Shown here piece by piece: positions 46,864 to 62,870 of a DNA stretch of 64,000 nt. Location: contig NZ_CP110636.1 in NCBI RefSeq assembly GCF_026153355.1, positions 1,922,001 to 1,986,000 of the forward strand, read 5' to 3'. The notes beneath the pieces were generated by a model that saw only the letters and a program-made list of their open reading frames with translations, was not told where the DNA came from and made no database searches. The DNA is from Streptomyces endophytica. Lineage in GTDB: Bacteria; Actinomycetota; Actinomycetes; Streptomycetales; Streptomycetaceae. Position 1 is the stretch's first letter. Every line of letters begins with the position of its first letter. The translations under genes and the position numbers were made by a program.

Positions 46864-47761
46864 GGGCGCGGCCGACGCGCCGCCTCGGACCGACCGCGCC
46901 CAGGGCGCCCGGGACCCGCTCCCGGGCGCCCTTCGCCGTTCCGGGGCCGCCCCGGGGCGGTGTACGACGCGCCGCGCCGCCGTCCCCGGGCTGTGGAGCG
47001 CCGCCGGCCGTGTTCGATTCCGCGCCTGGTCACGGCCTCTCTCCACAGATTGGGCAAGAATCTTCCGTCCACACCCTGGGGAGAGGAAAGTTATCCCTGT
47101 GGGATCCACAGCCGGGCCCTCCGAGGGGAGATCGGAGGAGGTCAGCCGGGTGTGGATTTGTGGCCAACCGCTCTCCACAGGGTGTGGACAGAGATTTCGT
47201 CCACAGGGCAGTGGATCTTTTGTCCACCGCCCGCCCACAGGTGAGCCGCCGTTGTCCCCAGCAATCCCGAGCTTCTCCACACCCCTGTCCACTGTTCGGC
47301 AACGCAACACCCCCTCTCACCGGGCTGAGTGAAAGCGGTCACACCAAGGTGATGGGTTGGGCTGTGGGGAACGTGGGTAAAGCTGGGGATGGCACTGGGG
47401 AGAACTGCCCGTCTCCTGTGCATCGGGTGTGCAGAACTTTCCGCAGTCCACAGCACAGGCCGCTTATCCACGGCCCCCGCCCACAGCCTCGGTGGACAAA
47501 AAACCGACGTTGACCTGCGCAGACGCAGTTGTCCACGGTTTCCACAGGGCCTACTACTACGACCACGGATATCTACCGGGGAACTCGTTCGGAAACGGGG
47601 CCTGTGCACAACTCGGCGGCCCGGCGTCCGACGTCGCCCGAGTCGACTTGACCCCGAGCCGCACCGACTGTCGGTGGCGTGCGTCAGACTGGTCTCCGGC
47701 CACTGAGCCGACGACGAAGGCCAGCAGGGCGTAAGCCAGCAACAGCAGGAGGCGGTTTCCG
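46864..47761. other. Chromosomal origin of replication oriC
   Basis: 898 bases without a gene between dnaA and dnaN. The stretch 47041-47611 carries many DnaA boxes related to TTGTCCACA on both strands. One-mismatch examples: 47183-47191 (-), 47197-47205, 47220-47228, 47252-47260, 47273-47281, 47464-47472 (TTATCCACG), 47491-47499 (-), 47529-47537 and 47603-47611 (-). Two-mismatch boxes include 47065, 47102, 47285 and 47444. A Streptomyces oriC of this layout uses weak-to-moderate boxes in number. No classic AT-rich 13-mers are seen. The left 170 bases hold the dnaA terminator and no boxes. Confidence 0.95.
46902..46932 (+). terminator. dnaA terminator
   Basis: A perfect 13-base stem AGGGCGCCCGGGA with its complement and the loop CCCGC, 38 bases after the dnaA stop. 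Confidence 0.82.
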
Positions 47762-48892
47762 GTGAAGATCCGGGTGGAGCGCGATGTACTCGCGGAGGCA
47801 GTGGCCTGGGCGGCCAAGAGCCTCCCGGCCCGTCCGCCGGTGCCCGTCCTCGCGGGCCTGCTGCTGAAGGCCGAGGACGGCGCACTGAGCCTCTCCGGCT
47901 TCGACTACGAGGTCTCGGCGCGCGTCTCGGTGGAGGCCGAGGTCGAAGAGGAGGGCACGGTCCTCGTCTCCGGCCGGCTGCTCGCCGACATCTGCCGCGC
48001 CCTCCCCAACCGCCCGGTGGAGATTTCCACCGACGGTGTACGGGTGACCGTGGTCTGTGGCTCCTCGCGGTTCACCCTCCACACCCTTCCTGTGGAGGAG
48101 TACCCGTCCCTGCCGGCGATGCCGACCGCGACCGGCACGGTCCCCGGCGAGGTCTTCGCCGCGGCCGCCGCCCAGGTCGCCATCGCGGCCGGCCGTGACG
48201 ACACCCTCCCGGTGCTCACCGGCGTCCGCATCGAGATCGAGGGCGACACCGTCACCCTGGCCTCCACCGACCGCTACCGCTTCGCGGTCCGTGAGTTCCT
48301 GTGGAAGCCGGAGAGCCCGGACGCCTCCGCGGTCGCGCTGGTCCCGGCCAAGACCCTGCTGGACACCGCCAAGTCCCTGAGCAGCGGCGACACGGTCACG
48401 CTCGCGCTGTCCGGCTCCGGCCAGGGCGAGGGCCTGATCGGCTTCGAGGGCGCCGGGCGGCGCACGACCACCCGTCTGCTGGAAGGCGACCTCCCCAAGT
48501 ACCGCACGCTCTTCCCGACCGAGTTCAATTCGGTCGCGGTGATCGAGACCGCTCCGTTCGTCGAGGCCGTCAAGCGCGTGGCGCTGGTCGCCGAGCGCAA
48601 CACCCCGGTCCGGCTGAGCTTCGAGCAGGGCGTGCTGATCCTGGAGGCCGGCTCCAGCGACGATGCACAGGCTGTGGAGAGGGTCGACGCCGATCTGGAC
48701 GGCGACGACATCTCGATCGCGTTCAACCCGGGCTTCCTGCTGGAGGGCCTGTCGGCGATCGACTCCCCCGTGGCGCAGCTGTCGTTCACGACGTCCACCA
48801 AGCCGGCGCTGCTGAGCGGTCGCCCCGCCAAGGACGCCGAGGCGGACGAGGCCTACAAGTACCTGATCATGCCCGTGCGGCTGTCGGGCTGA
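47762..48892 (+). CDS. dnaN: DNA polymerase III sliding clamp (beta subunit)
   Basis: 376 residues, three clamp domains. Markers are SLPARPPVPVLAGLLLKAED in domain 1, TLPVLTGVRIEIEG and LASTDRYRFAVREFLW in domain 2, and the clamp-binding C-terminus YLIMPVRLSG. Encircles DNA and tethers the polymerase. GTG start 47762, the first gene right of oriC. Its last 21 coding bases plus 18 following bases are duplicated 64 bases downstream. Confidence 0.97.
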   Translation: MKIRVERDVLAEAVAWAAKSLPARPPVPVLAGLLLKAEDGALSLSGFDYEVSARVSVEAEVEEEGTVLVSGRLLADICRALPNRPVEISTDGVRVTVVCGSSRFTLHTLPVEEYPSLPAMPTATGTVPGEVFAAAAAQVAIAAGRDDTLPVLTGVRIEIEGDTVTLASTDRYRFAVREFLWKPESPDASAVALVPAKTLLDTAKSLSSGDTVTLALSGSGQGEGLIGFEGAGRRTTTRLLEGDLPKYRTLFPTEFNSVAVIETAPFVEAVKRVALVAERNTPVRLSFEQGVLILEAGSSDDAQAVERVDADLDGDDISIAFNPGFLLEGLSAIDSPVAQLSFTTSTKPALLSGRPAKDAEADEAYKYLIMPVRLSG

Positions 48893-48970
48893 CGGCCGGG
48901 AGCGCGAGGGTCGGCCCTCGCACGGCTGCAGCATGCCCGTGCGGCTGTCGGGCTGACGGCCGGGAGCGCG
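48868..48970. repeat. 39-bp direct duplication of the dnaN 3' end
   Basis: 48868-48906 and 48932-48970 are identical. The unit spans the dnaN codons for MPVRLSG, the stop, and 14-15 following bases. The second copy is non-coding, 20 bases beyond a hairpin, and cannot be read as a gene. Confidence 0.93.
48904..48921 (+). terminator. Short hairpin between the two dnaN-end copies
   Basis: GCGAGGG-TCGG-CCCTCGC; a possible dnaN terminator, with the stem of 7 pairs only. Confidence 0.5.
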
Positions 48971-49104
48971 CCGCGGCGGGGCCCTTGCGGCGACCGGCTG
49001 AAGGGCCCTGATGAGCGGCTGAGCCCACAGGTGTGCGCGGACCTGCGGGCGTAGGCTCGGACTCGGGTACGAACAGCAACGACTACGTGCAAAGAGGGTC
49101 TCTG

Positions 49105-49983
<879 letters not shown>

Positions 49984-50035
49984 CCACCAGCAGTACTGGC
50001 ACCACCACGCAGCCGGGGGAGGTCGGCGCACCGCC

Positions 50036-51172
50036 ATGCACGTGACGCATCTGTCGCTCGCCGACTTCCGCTCGTACGCCCGGGTCGAGGTCCCGCTCGA
50101 TCCGGGCGTCACGGCGTTCGTGGGCCCCAACGGGCAGGGCAAGACCAACCTCGTCGAGGCGGTCGGCTATCTGGCCACGCTCGGCAGCCACCGGGTCTCC
50201 TCGGACGCGCCGCTGGTGCGGATGGGCGCCGAGCGGGCGGTCATCCGGGCCGCCGTCGCGCAGGGCGAGCGGCAGCAGCTGATCGAGCTGGAGCTGAATC
50301 CCGGCAAGGCCAATCGCGCCCGTATCAACAGGTCCTCGCAGGTCAGGCCGCGTGATGTGCTGGGCATCGTGCGGACGGTGCTGTTCGCGCCGGAGGATCT
50401 GGCGCTGATCAAGGGCGACCCCGGCGAGCGCCGGCGGTTCCTGGACGAGCTGATCACCGCGCGCTCGCCCCGGATGGCCGGGGTGCGCGCCGACTACGAC
50501 CGCGTCCTCAAGCAGCGCAACACCCTGCTCAAGACCGCGGCGCTGGCCCGGCGGCACGGCGGACGGCAGATGGACCTCTCGACGCTCGACGTGTGGGACC
50601 AGCATCTGGCCCGGGCCGGCGCCGAACTGCTGGCGCAGCGCCTCGACCTGATCGCCGCGCTGCAGCCGCTCGCCGACAAGGCGTATGAGCAACTCGCCCC
50701 GGGCGGCGGTCCGTTGACGCTGGAGTACCGTCCCTCGGCGGGCGAGGCGATGGCCGGTGCGACGTCCCGCGAGGACCTGTACGGCGTGCTGCTGGCCGCG
50801 CTCGGCGAGGCCCGCAAGCAGGAGATCGAGCGCGGGGTGACGCTGGTCGGCCCGCACCGCGACGACCTGGTGCTGAAGCTCGGCCAGCTGCCGGCCAAGG
50901 GCTACGCCAGCCACGGCGAGTCCTGGTCGTACGCGCTGGCGCTGCGGCTGGCCTCGTACGACCTGCTGCGCGCCGAGGGCAACGAACCGGTGCTGGTCCT
51001 GGACGACGTCTTCGCCGAGCTGGACGCGCGGCGCCGGGAGCGGCTGGCGGAGCTGGTGGCCCCGGGCGAGCAGGTGCTGGTGACGGCGGCGGTCGACGAC
51101 GATGTGCCCGGGGTGCTGGTCGGGGCGCGCTACGCGGTCTCCGACGGCGCCGTCGAGAAGGTGACCCCGTGA
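50036..51172 (+). CDS. recF: DNA replication/repair protein RecF
   Basis: 378 residues of the SMC-like ATPase fold. Walker A is [20 protein letters not shown], Walker B is [21 protein letters not shown], and the D-loop/signature region includes [17 protein letters not shown]. Loads RecA at gaps. ATG 50036. The stop overlaps the start of the dciA-like gene by four bases (GTGA). Confidence 0.96.
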   Translation: MHVTHLSLADFRSYARVEVPLDPGVTAFVGPNGQGKTNLVEAVGYLATLGSHRVSSDAPLVRMGAERAVIRAAVAQGERQQLIELELNPGKANRARINRSSQVRPRDVLGIVRTVLFAPEDLALIKGDPGERRRFLDELITARSPRMAGVRADYDRVLKQRNTLLKTAALARRHGGRQMDLSTLDVWDQHLARAGAELLAQRLDLIAALQPLADKAYEQLAPGGGPLTLEYRPSAGEAMAGATSREDLYGVLLAALGEARKQEIERGVTLVGPHRDDLVLKLGQLPAKGYASHGESWSYALALRLASYDLLRAEGNEPVLVLDDVFAELDARRRERLAELVAPGEQVLVTAAVDDDVPGVLVGARYAVSDGAVEKVTP

Positions 51173-51702
51173 GCGAGCAGCAGTCCGACCGGCCCGAGCC
51201 CCCGGAGCTGTCCGGAGTGGACCTGGCCCGGCAGGCGCTGGTGGCTGCGAAGGAGCAGGCGCGGGCGCGGGGCGCGGCCGCGCAGCAGAAGAAGCAGGCC
51301 CGGCGCGGGGGCCTGCGCTCCGGCGCGCGGGCGGACGGCCGCGATCCGCTGCCGCTCGGGGCGGCGATCAACCGGCTGATCACGGAGCGCGGCTGGGAGA
51401 CCCCGGCCGCGGTCGGCGGGGTGATGGGCCGCTGGCCGCAGCTGGTCGGCCCCGAGGTGGCGCAGCACTGCGAGCCGCAGCGCTACGACGAGGATGCCCG
51501 GGTGCTGACCGTGCAGTGCGATTCCACGGCGTGGGCGACCCAGCTGCGATTGCTGGCCCCCCAGCTGGTGGCCCGGCTCAACGAGGACCTGGGCCACGGC
51601 ACGGTCAAGATGCTCAAGGTGCTGGGTCCGGGGGGTCCCGCCCGCCGGTACGGAGCGCTGCGCGCGCCCGGCAGCAAGGGGCCGGGCGACACCTACGGAT
51701 AG
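51169..51702 (+). CDS. DciA-family (DUF721) helicase-loading factor
   Basis: 177 residues. The N-terminal 60 are basic and disordered. The KH-like DUF721 core runs [40 protein letters not shown] and [21 protein letters not shown]. DciA proteins help load DnaB in bacteria without DnaC. Translationally coupled to recF, and between recF and gyrB as in many actinobacteria. Function here is from family knowledge. Confidence 0.85.
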   Translation: MSEQQSDRPEPPELSGVDLARQALVAAKEQARARGAAAQQKKQARRGGLRSGARADGRDPLPLGAAINRLITERGWETPAAVGGVMGRWPQLVGPEVAQHCEPQRYDEDARVLTVQCDSTAWATQLRLLAPQLVARLNEDLGHGTVKMLKVLGPGGPARRYGALRAPGSKGPGDTYG

Positions 51703-51976
51703 GCCGTAGGACACGGGTGAACCACTGCGGCGGGTGAGACTCCGCTCACGGTAGCCGCCGGTTGACAGCCGGAAGCGCTGAGTGCCCGTTTGAGCGTCCT
51801 GGGGCCCCGTCTCGAATATGGGGAGTCGGCGGACGGCGGTTCAGGGCGGCACATGACGACTCAGGTGCCTGCAAACCCCCATGAGTGTCGGCGCCACCGG
51901 TACACTGGTAGCAATCCCGCCCACTCGCGGAATATGTCGAACGACGCAGCCGCTCCCGCCTGTTTTCCCGGGGTGA

Positions 51977-54055
<2,079 letters not shown>

Positions 54056-54105
54056 GCCCTGTCGGCCCGAACAACAGCCGCAGCTCGAAAGGACTTTGAA
54101 CCACC

Positions 54106-56700
<2,595 letters not shown>

Positions 56701-56715
56701 CACGAGGAGTAGGTC

Positions 56716-57404
56716 ATGAGTGGAGCCACGGGCGCTGCGGCGGGTGGACGGGGAGTCGGGAAGGACTCCCCGTCGGGACCCGCGACCGTGACGGAGGACA
56801 GCGCCCGTGGCTCCGCCATTTCTGCCGACGGCCCCCGACACGAGGGCGAGCACCAGGGGGGACCCGTGAGCGACACCCGCCAGCCGCAGCCGCAGCCGCA
56901 GGATCCGGCCCAGCAGGCCGCAGAGGGCCCGCAAGCGCCGTACCAGCCGCCCCAGGCGTATTCCACCGCCGGTGGGCAGGGCGGCGGGCCCCAGGCGGTC
57001 CGCAAGCCCCGTACGGGCGCCGCTACGGCCCCGCGGACGCGCAAGGCCCGGCTGCGGGTCGCGCGGGCCGATCCGTGGTCGGTGATGAAGGTCAGCTTCC
57101 TGCTCTCCATCGCGCTGGGCATCTGCACGGTCGTGCCGTCTCGGTGCTGTGGATGGTCATGAACGCGATGGGCGTCTTCTCCACGGTCGGCGGGACGATC
57201 AGCGAGGCCACCGGCTCCGGCGACGGCGGCGGCTTCGATCTCCAGACGTTTCTGTCGCTGCCGCGGGTGCTGCTGTTCACCGGGATCATCGCGGTGATCG
57301 ACGTGGTGCTGGCGACCGCGCTGGCCACCCTCGGCGCCTTCATCTACAACCTCTCGGCCGGGTTCGTCGGGGGCGTGGAGCTGACCCTCGCCGAGGACGA
57401 ATGA
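56716..57404 (+). CDS. DUF3566 membrane protein, apparent frameshift
   Basis: 229 residues after one repair. A 115-residue disordered, Pro/Gln/Ala-rich head is followed by the DUF3566 domain: RVARADPWSVMKVSFLLSIA, one membrane helix, a short outside loop, then SLPRVLLFTGIIAVIDVVLA as the second helix and FIYNLSAGFVGGVELTLAED at the end. The frame breaks at about 57135 (GICTVV should continue AVSVLWMVMNAMGVF), one G missing. Conserved beside gyrA in actinobacteria; no assigned function. Confidence 0.8.
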
Positions 57405-57492
57405 GGCCCGTACGACAGGGCGTCCGGGGGGCTCCCGGAACCGATTTTGGGAACGCCTCTGAAGTGCGCTAATCTTTCGGTGCAGCGAACGC

Positions 57493-57566
57493 GCGGCTAT
57501 AGCTCAGACGGTTAGAGCGCTTCCCTGATAAGGAAGAGGCCCCAGGTTCAAGTCCTGGTAGCCGCA
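57493..57566 (+). tRNA. tRNA-Ile (GAT anticodon)
   Basis: 74 nt. Acceptor GCGGCTA pairs with TAGCCGC; the anticodon arm is CTTCC-CTGATAA-GGAAG with GAT; the T arm reads CCAGG-TTCAAGT-CCTGG. The 3' CCA is not encoded. Confidence 0.97.
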
Positions 57567-57574
57567 CCGCACCG

Positions 57575-57609
57575 ATCGGCCCGGCCGGGGAACTCCCCGC
57601 CGGGCCGAT
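57575..57609 (+). terminator. Terminator of tRNA-Ile
   Basis: ATCGGCCCGGC and its complement GCCGGGCCGAT, with an inner stem GGGGA/TCCCC; nine bases after the tRNA. Confidence 0.8.
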
Positions 57610-57756
57610 TCGTTGTTCCGGTGCGGAAGTTGGCTCGCGGCGGGCGCCCGCGAACGAGGCGTTGCCGACTGCGAGCTAGGTAACCGATCGGTATCGGCCG
57701 GTGTGTATCATCGGCCGACATAGGTCCCCTACGTCAACGAAAGACGAGGTCGCGCG

Positions 57757-57891
57757 GTGAAGAAGCTTCTCCTGGTCGCACTGGCCGCCATCGGCGGGCT
57801 CCTCGTGTACCGCCAGATCCAGGCGGATCGCGCCGAGCAGGATCTGTGGACGGAGGCGACCGACTCCGTGCCCGCAGGTTCGGGTGTCTGA
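57757..57891 (+). CDS. Small DLW-39-family protein
   Basis: 44 residues, GTG start, beginning MKKLLLVALAAIGGLLVYRQ: a single membrane helix of about 17 residues followed by the charged tail IQADRAEQDLWTEATDSVPA, with the 'DLW' that names the family. Conserved in this place after tRNA-Ile in actinobacteria, no known function. RBS GAGG lies 8 bases before GTG. Confidence 0.75.
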   Translation: MKKLLLVALAAIGGLLVYRQIQADRAEQDLWTEATDSVPAGSGV

Positions 57892-58157
57892 GACGCACCT
57901 ACGTACAGCAAGTTCGTACGAACCCCGATTGCCCGGTGGCAGTCGGGTTTCGTATGTCCGGGGGCGGGCGGGGCGGTGTGCGAGGGGTGCCGGGGAGTGG
58001 GCCGGGGCGGCTGATCGTCGTTGCGGGACCGTGACGGTGACGCTCTTGAGTTTGCGATCGCACACCATTAGCTTGCATAAGCAAAGATTCTGTCTGTGTC
58101 GTAACCAGCAGGACTCCAGGGGGATCAAGGCATGGCACACCGACCACGCAGAGGGCG
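57892..58157. other. Intergenic region before the VWA-protein gene
   Basis: 266 bases without a gene. A 10-bp palindrome TGCGATCGCA (58053-58062) and TTGC-ATAA-GCAA (58073-58084) lie about 75-105 bases before the next start in an unusually AT-rich patch, which could be promoter or operator DNA. Nothing else is recognisable. Confidence 0.4.
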
Positions 58158-60065
58158 GTGGCGTTGCTCGGCGGGCTGATGCTGGCCCTGGCCGCCGTGG
58201 CCGCACCGTTTCAGGCCATCGCCGCGGGGACAGCCGAGGCGGCGCCGGCCGCGGCGGGCAGCGGCATGGTGATGGTGCTCGACTCCTCCGGCTCGATGAG
58301 CGGGAGCGACGGGCCGGCAGCACTCGGATCGCCGCCGCCCGTAAGGCCGTGGGCGCCGTCGTGGACGCCCTGCCGGACGGCTATCCGACCGGGTTGCGGG
58401 TCTACGGCGCCGACAAACCCAAGGGCTGCGACGACACCCGGCTCGTCCGTCCGGTCGGCGCGCTCGACCGGGCGGGGCTGAAGCGGGCCGTCACGGGCGT
58501 CCGGCCGAAGGGCGACACCCCCATCGGGCTGTCGCTGCGCAAGGCGGCCGATGACCTCCCCCGGCCGGCCGGCGGCTCGGTCGGCAAGCGCACGATCCTG
58601 CTGATCTCCGACGGCGAGGACAACTGCCAGGCACCGCCGCCGTGCAAGGTCGCGGCCCAACTCGCCGCGTCCGGCGTCGATCTGCACATCGACGCCATCG
58701 GTTTCCAGGTGGCCGGCAAGGCCCGCGCACAGCTGGAATGCATCGCCAAGGCCGGCAACGGCCGTTATTACGACGCCCCGGACGCCCGAGCGCTGGCCCG
58801 CCAGCTCCAGAGGCCGGCCAACTCTCCGCGGAGGGCTACCGGTTCAAGGGGAAGCAGGTCCGCGGCACGGCGACAAAGAGCAGCGCCCCGCACCTCGCCC
58901 CCGGTCAGTACCTGGACTCCATCGGGCCCAACGAGGAGCGCTTCTACGCGGTCGATCTGGACGCCGCGTCGACGGCCGACTTCTCGGCGACCGTGGTGCC
59001 GCAGGCCGGGGCCACCGTCGGCCTCCTCGACACCGTGCGCACCCGGATCGCGTACGGCACCGACAGCGCCTGTGAGTCCAGTACCGCGATGTTCGGGCAG
59101 TCGGAGGGCGCCACGCCACTGACGTCCGCCGTCAGCCGGGTCCCCTCGGAGACGGGCACCGGTACCTGCGACAAGGCGGGCCGGTACTGGCTGGTCGTCG
59201 AGCGCAAGGCCGCCGAGGGCTCGGACGCCGCGCGCTGGCCGATGGAGCTGACGTTTCACGTGGAACCACGGCTGACGAAGGGCGTCACCCCCGCACAGTC
59301 GGAGCCGAGTACGGCGCGGGCGGCAAGGACGCGATCCTGCCCACCAGCGCGCCCCGGGACGTCACCGGCGGCACCGGATTCAACGACGCGCGCACCCTGC
59401 ATCCGGGCGTCTGGCGGGGCAGGCTCCTTCCGGCGCAGACCCTTTGGTACAAGGTGCCGGTCGGCTGGGGCCAGCAGCTGCGCTACGACGTGGAGTTCGC
59501 CAACGAACCGACGGTGAGGGGCCACAGCGCCACCCCCTCGTTCGGCGGCACCCAGGTCTACACACCGGCCCGTATCCCGGTCGGCAGCGGCACCGGGGAG
59601 TTCGACGTCTCGGTGCCGTACGACGGGCGGCCGGCCTCGCTCGCGATGGGCACGGTCCCGGTCGCCTGGACCAACCGCTACGAGGGCCACCCCAACGTCA
59701 TTCCCGTGCACCAGAAGGGCGACTTCTACCTGGCCGTGACGCTGGGCGCCAAGGCCGCCGAGATCGCCCAGAACCCGCGTATCGGGGTGGTGCTGAGGGT
59801 CGCGGTGCTGGGCAAGGAGAAGGCCGGCCCCGAGGCCGGTGCGGCCACCGTCACCGGTGCTGCCTCCGGGCGAACTCCCGGGGGCCGGACGGACGGTGCC
59901 TCACAGGACGGTGGAGGATGGTCCACAGGACGCGTGATGGCCGTAGCCGTCGGTGCAGTGGGGGTCCTGATGCTGGCCGGTCTGGCACTGGCCTACGTAC
60001 GGGCCCACCGGAAACCGTCGGCCGGCGGCGGGAATTCGGATCCGAAGAGGGGTGGCTCGTGGTGA
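58158..60065 (+). CDS. Secreted von Willebrand factor A-domain surface protein, three apparent frameshifts
   Basis: About 636 residues after three repairs. A hydrophobic signal (LLGGLMLALAAVAAPFQAIA) leads to a VWA domain with MIDAS motif DSSGSM and ISDGEDNC, and a later domain with paired cysteines. Then comes a module GGTGFNDARTLHPGVW with VPVGWGQQLRYDVEF that recurs in the next protein. A C-terminal membrane helix (VMAVAVGAVGVLMLAGLALAY) anchors it. Frame breaks at about 58314, 58812 and 59305 (a G or C missing each time). With all three the length is exactly divisible by three. The GTG at 58158 is taken as start; an ATG at 58131 would need a further missing base. Ligand unknown. Confidence 0.75.
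59253..59266. promoter_or_regulatory. Degenerate parS-like sequence
   Basis: GTTTCACGTGGAAC, one mismatch to parS, inside the VWA-protein gene, encoding FHVE. Confidence 0.35.
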
Positions 60066-61433
60066 CCGTACGCACGGCGAGGCGGACCGTGTTTCACGTG
60101 AAACACAGCGGACGGGCGGCCGCCGCGCTGACGGCGCTGGCAGCGGTGGCCGTAATGCCCGGGGCGGTGGGCGTGGCCTCGGCCGCGACCGTGCCCGGCT
60201 ACCGGACGGCGGACGATGCCACGGCGGTCAAGGGCAGCCCCAGCAGGGCGGACGCCCCCGAGCTCAAGCCCGGGCTGCACACCGACACCCTTCGGCGCGG
60301 CCAGCAGAAGTACTACGCGGTCACCCTCGACGCCACGACCAACGCCTACTTCTCGGTGGTCGCCGCGCCCCGGCCCGGCACCAAGGTCGAGGACTACAAG
60401 GACCAGTTCACCATCAGCGTCCAGGACAGCGGCGGCCAGCCCTGCGGCACGGATGCGACACCGTCCTTCCACGGCGGCGGAATGGCCTATCCGATCGCCG
60501 ACTACGCCACCCGCCGCATCGGCAGCGACCGCACGCAATGCCAGAAGCCCGGGCCGTACTTCGTCGTCCTCACCCGCGAGGGATCCGCGACCTCCGGGCC
60601 CGACGCCTGGCCGGTCGAGCTGGACTACCTGCAAGAGCCCCCGATCAAGGGCAGCACCCCTCCTCGCCCGCAGCCGGGCACCTGGTCCACCGCCACGCCC
60701 CTGCCCGGACCGCCCCCACCAAGCGCCGGGCCAAGGGCGGCACCGGCTTCAACGACGCGGGCTCGGTCGCCCCCGGTGTCTGGAAGGACCACATCGAGCC
60801 GGGCGAGACCCGCTTCTACCGCGTACCGGTGGACTGGGGTCAGCAGCTCAACCTCAGCGCGGAGCTGCCCAACTCGACCACCGGCACCTCGCATTTCCTC
60901 GCCAACGCGCTCGGGCTGAGCGTCTACAACCCTGCTCGTGGCGCGGTCGGCAACGACAGTTTCGTCGCGTACGACAACGGGGCCGCCGCGAAGAAGTTCA
61001 CCGCACCCGTCGACTACGGCAACCGCTTCAACCCGACCGACGCGGTCAGCGCGATGCGCTTCGCCGGCTGGTACTACCTGGAAGTGAGCCTCAACCCGAA
61101 CACCGCCCCGTACTTCGCCAAGGGCGCCGACCTCACGCTCCGCGTGGACGTCCGCCAGAAGCCCAAGCCTGGCCCTGAATACGCCTCCCCACCCAGAACT
61201 TCTCCGTCACGCCCGACGACCGGGACGCGGCCCAGAACGGCCGCAGCGCACAGGAGGACTCGGCGCGGAGCGGCACCCTGATGACGGTCGCGTACGCCGG
61301 GATCGGCACGGGCGTGGTGCTGCTGACCGCGCTCGGGGTGTGGACGCTGGTGGCCCGGCGGTCCGCGGCGGCCGGTCCGCCCGCCCAACGGAAGCAGGAG
61401 AGCCAGCAGTTCGGGCCCCCGGGAGGCTGGTGA
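60062..61433 (+). CDS. Secreted, C-terminally anchored protein related to the VWA protein, two apparent frameshifts
   Basis: About 457 residues after two repairs. GTG start overlaps the VWA stop (GTGGTGA). A signal peptide (ALTALAAVAVMPGAVGVASA) is followed by repeated modules of the type GQQKYYAVTLDATTNAYFSV, and KGGTGFNDAGSVAPGVWKDH with FYRVPVDWGQQLNLSAEL, matching the previous gene's module. A C-terminal helix (AYAGIGTGVVLLTALGVWTL) anchors it. Frame breaks at about 60707 and 61188 (one G, one C missing). A parS at 60091 encodes FHVK just before the signal peptide. Probably one operon with the VWA gene, presumably acting together at the surface. Confidence 0.7.
60091..60104. promoter_or_regulatory. 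parS site, rightmost in the window
   Basis: Exact GTTTCACGTGAAAC in codons for VFHVKH near the start of the secreted protein. It is the only exact parS in the 19 kb right of parA in this window. Confidence 0.93.
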
Positions 61434-61464
61434 GCCGCGGGGTCCGGATGGTCCGGGCGCGGTC

Positions 61465-62829
61465 TCAGGCCGAGAGCAGCGCCCAGACGCCGACCGCGAT
61501 GCACAGCAGCGCCACGATCAGCACCGGGACCGCGACCTTCGGGGGCGGTCCCGGCTTGCGGTAGGGGGCGGGCGGCGCCACGGTCGGAGCGGCGGCCGGC
61601 ATACCGGCCGGCGGCTGCCCGGGGACCAGGTGTGGGCCCGCCGTGTAGGGACGGGTGGCGGCCGCCTCGGGGCGGACCGCGGCGGTCGGTTCGTACGCCG
61701 GCACCGGGGGCGGCGGGGGCGTCGCGGGGACCGGCTGGGGCAGCGGAGCGGGCGTCGGCGGGGTGGTCGGCTCCGGTGGGGTGCGCGGTTCCGGCGGGGC
61801 GAGCGGGAAGCTGTCGGTGCCGGCGAAGGAGCCCCGCCCGGACGTCCCGGTGCCGGTGAGGGTGCTGCGTCCGGCCGTCCCGGGCCCGGTCGTCCCGGCA
61901 CCGGCCGCCGCGGGTCCGTCGTCCTGCGTGGGCTCGTCCGGCCCGTCGGTCGCCAGCGGCCCCTCCGGCCCGAAACCGGCCGGCAGCGGCCCGATGTGGT
62001 CGAAGACCTCGACGACCTCGTCCTCGACCGTCGCCTCCGGCAGCAGCTCGACCACCGACAGGATCGCCTTGCGCGCCCCGGTGGCCGTCTTGAACCGCGC
62101 GTCCGGGTTCGGGTGCACCAGGGACGCCAGCACCTGCCACAACGGCTCCGGTACGCCCTCGGGCGCGTTCGGGATCCCGTCGGCGAAGTGCCCGATCAGC
62201 GCCTCCGGATCCGGTTTGACGCCGGTGAGCAGGTAGATCGCGACCAGTCCGACCGCGAACAGGTCGCCGGGGAAGTCCGGTTCGGCGCCCAGCAGCTGCT
62301 CCGGCGCGAAGTAACCGGGCGTCCCCACCACGTAGTTGGCCTCGGTCAGCCGCGGCTCGCCCTTGCGCATCGCGATGCCGAAGTCCGACAGCCGCAGATG
62401 CGGACGGCCGGTGCCGGTGGCCTCCAGCAGGATGTTCGCCGGCTTGATGTCGCGGTGCACCACGCCCTCGGCGTGCACCGCGGTCAGCCCGGCCAGCAGC
62501 TGGTCCAGCAGCGTGCACACGAACCGCGCCGGCAAGGGCCCGTAATCGCCGGTCAGATGGGCCAGCGAGCCGCCGCTCACCAGGTCCATGGTGAACAGCA
62601 CCTTGTCGTCGTCCGCCGCCCAGCTCGCCGGGGCCAGCACATGCGGATGGTCGATCCGCAGTGCCTGTTCGCGGACGAAGCGCAGCAGCGTGTGCGCATC
62701 GCTCTGCTGGAGCACCTTCGCCGCCACGTAGCGTCGCCGCCGGTGGTCCCAGGCGCGCCAGACCGCGCCCACCCCGCCGCGTCCGATCGGGTCGATCAGC
62801 TCGTACCGGCCGGCGAAGATCTCACCCAT
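61465..62829 (-). CDS. Ser/Thr protein kinase, single-pass membrane protein
   Basis: 454 residues from ATG 62829. Kinase domain: Gly-loop IGRGGVGAVWRAWDH, VAAK lysine, HRDIKPANILLE, LSDFGIAM, and GTPGYFAPEQLLG. After it an Asp/Glu/Pro-rich linker of about 140 residues, then a C-terminal membrane helix (VPVLIVALLCIAVGVWALL) with almost no outside domain. The activation loop reads RLTEANYVVGTPGYF. Substrates unknown. It converges on the secreted-protein genes and lies 41 bases downstream of the helix-turn-helix gene, probably co-transcribed. Confidence 0.9.
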   Translation of the reverse strand: MGEIFAGRYELIDPIGRGGVGAVWRAWDHRRRRYVAAKVLQQSDAHTLLRFVREQALRIDHPHVLAPASWAADDDKVLFTMDLVSGGSLAHLTGDYGPLPARFVCTLLDQLLAGLTAVHAEGVVHRDIKPANILLEATGTGRPHLRLSDFGIAMRKGEPRLTEANYVVGTPGYFAPEQLLGAEPDFPGDLFAVGLVAIYLLTGVKPDPEALIGHFADGIPNAPEGVPEPLWQVLASLVHPNPDARFKTATGARKAILSVVELLPEATVEDEVVEVFDHIGPLPAGFGPEGPLATDGPDEPTQDDGPAAAGAGTTGPGTAGRSTLTGTGTSGRGSFAGTDSFPLAPPEPRTPPEPTTPPTPAPLPQPVPATPPPPPVPAYEPTAAVRPEAAATRPYTAGPHLVPGQPPAGMPAAAPTVAPPAPYRKPGPPPKVAVPVLIVALLCIAVGVWALLSA

Positions 62830-62870
62830 TGCGCCCCGTCCGCTTCCTGTACCCGCGAAGTCCCCTGTGG

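Noticed and set aside
47142..47885. Open frames in and across oriC on both strands
   Set aside because: They are Arg/Pro/Ser-rich, lack conserved starts and family features, and run through DnaA boxes.
59253..59266. Near-match parS in the VWA gene as a functional parS
   Set aside because: One mismatch breaks the palindrome; retained only as a low-confidence sequence feature.
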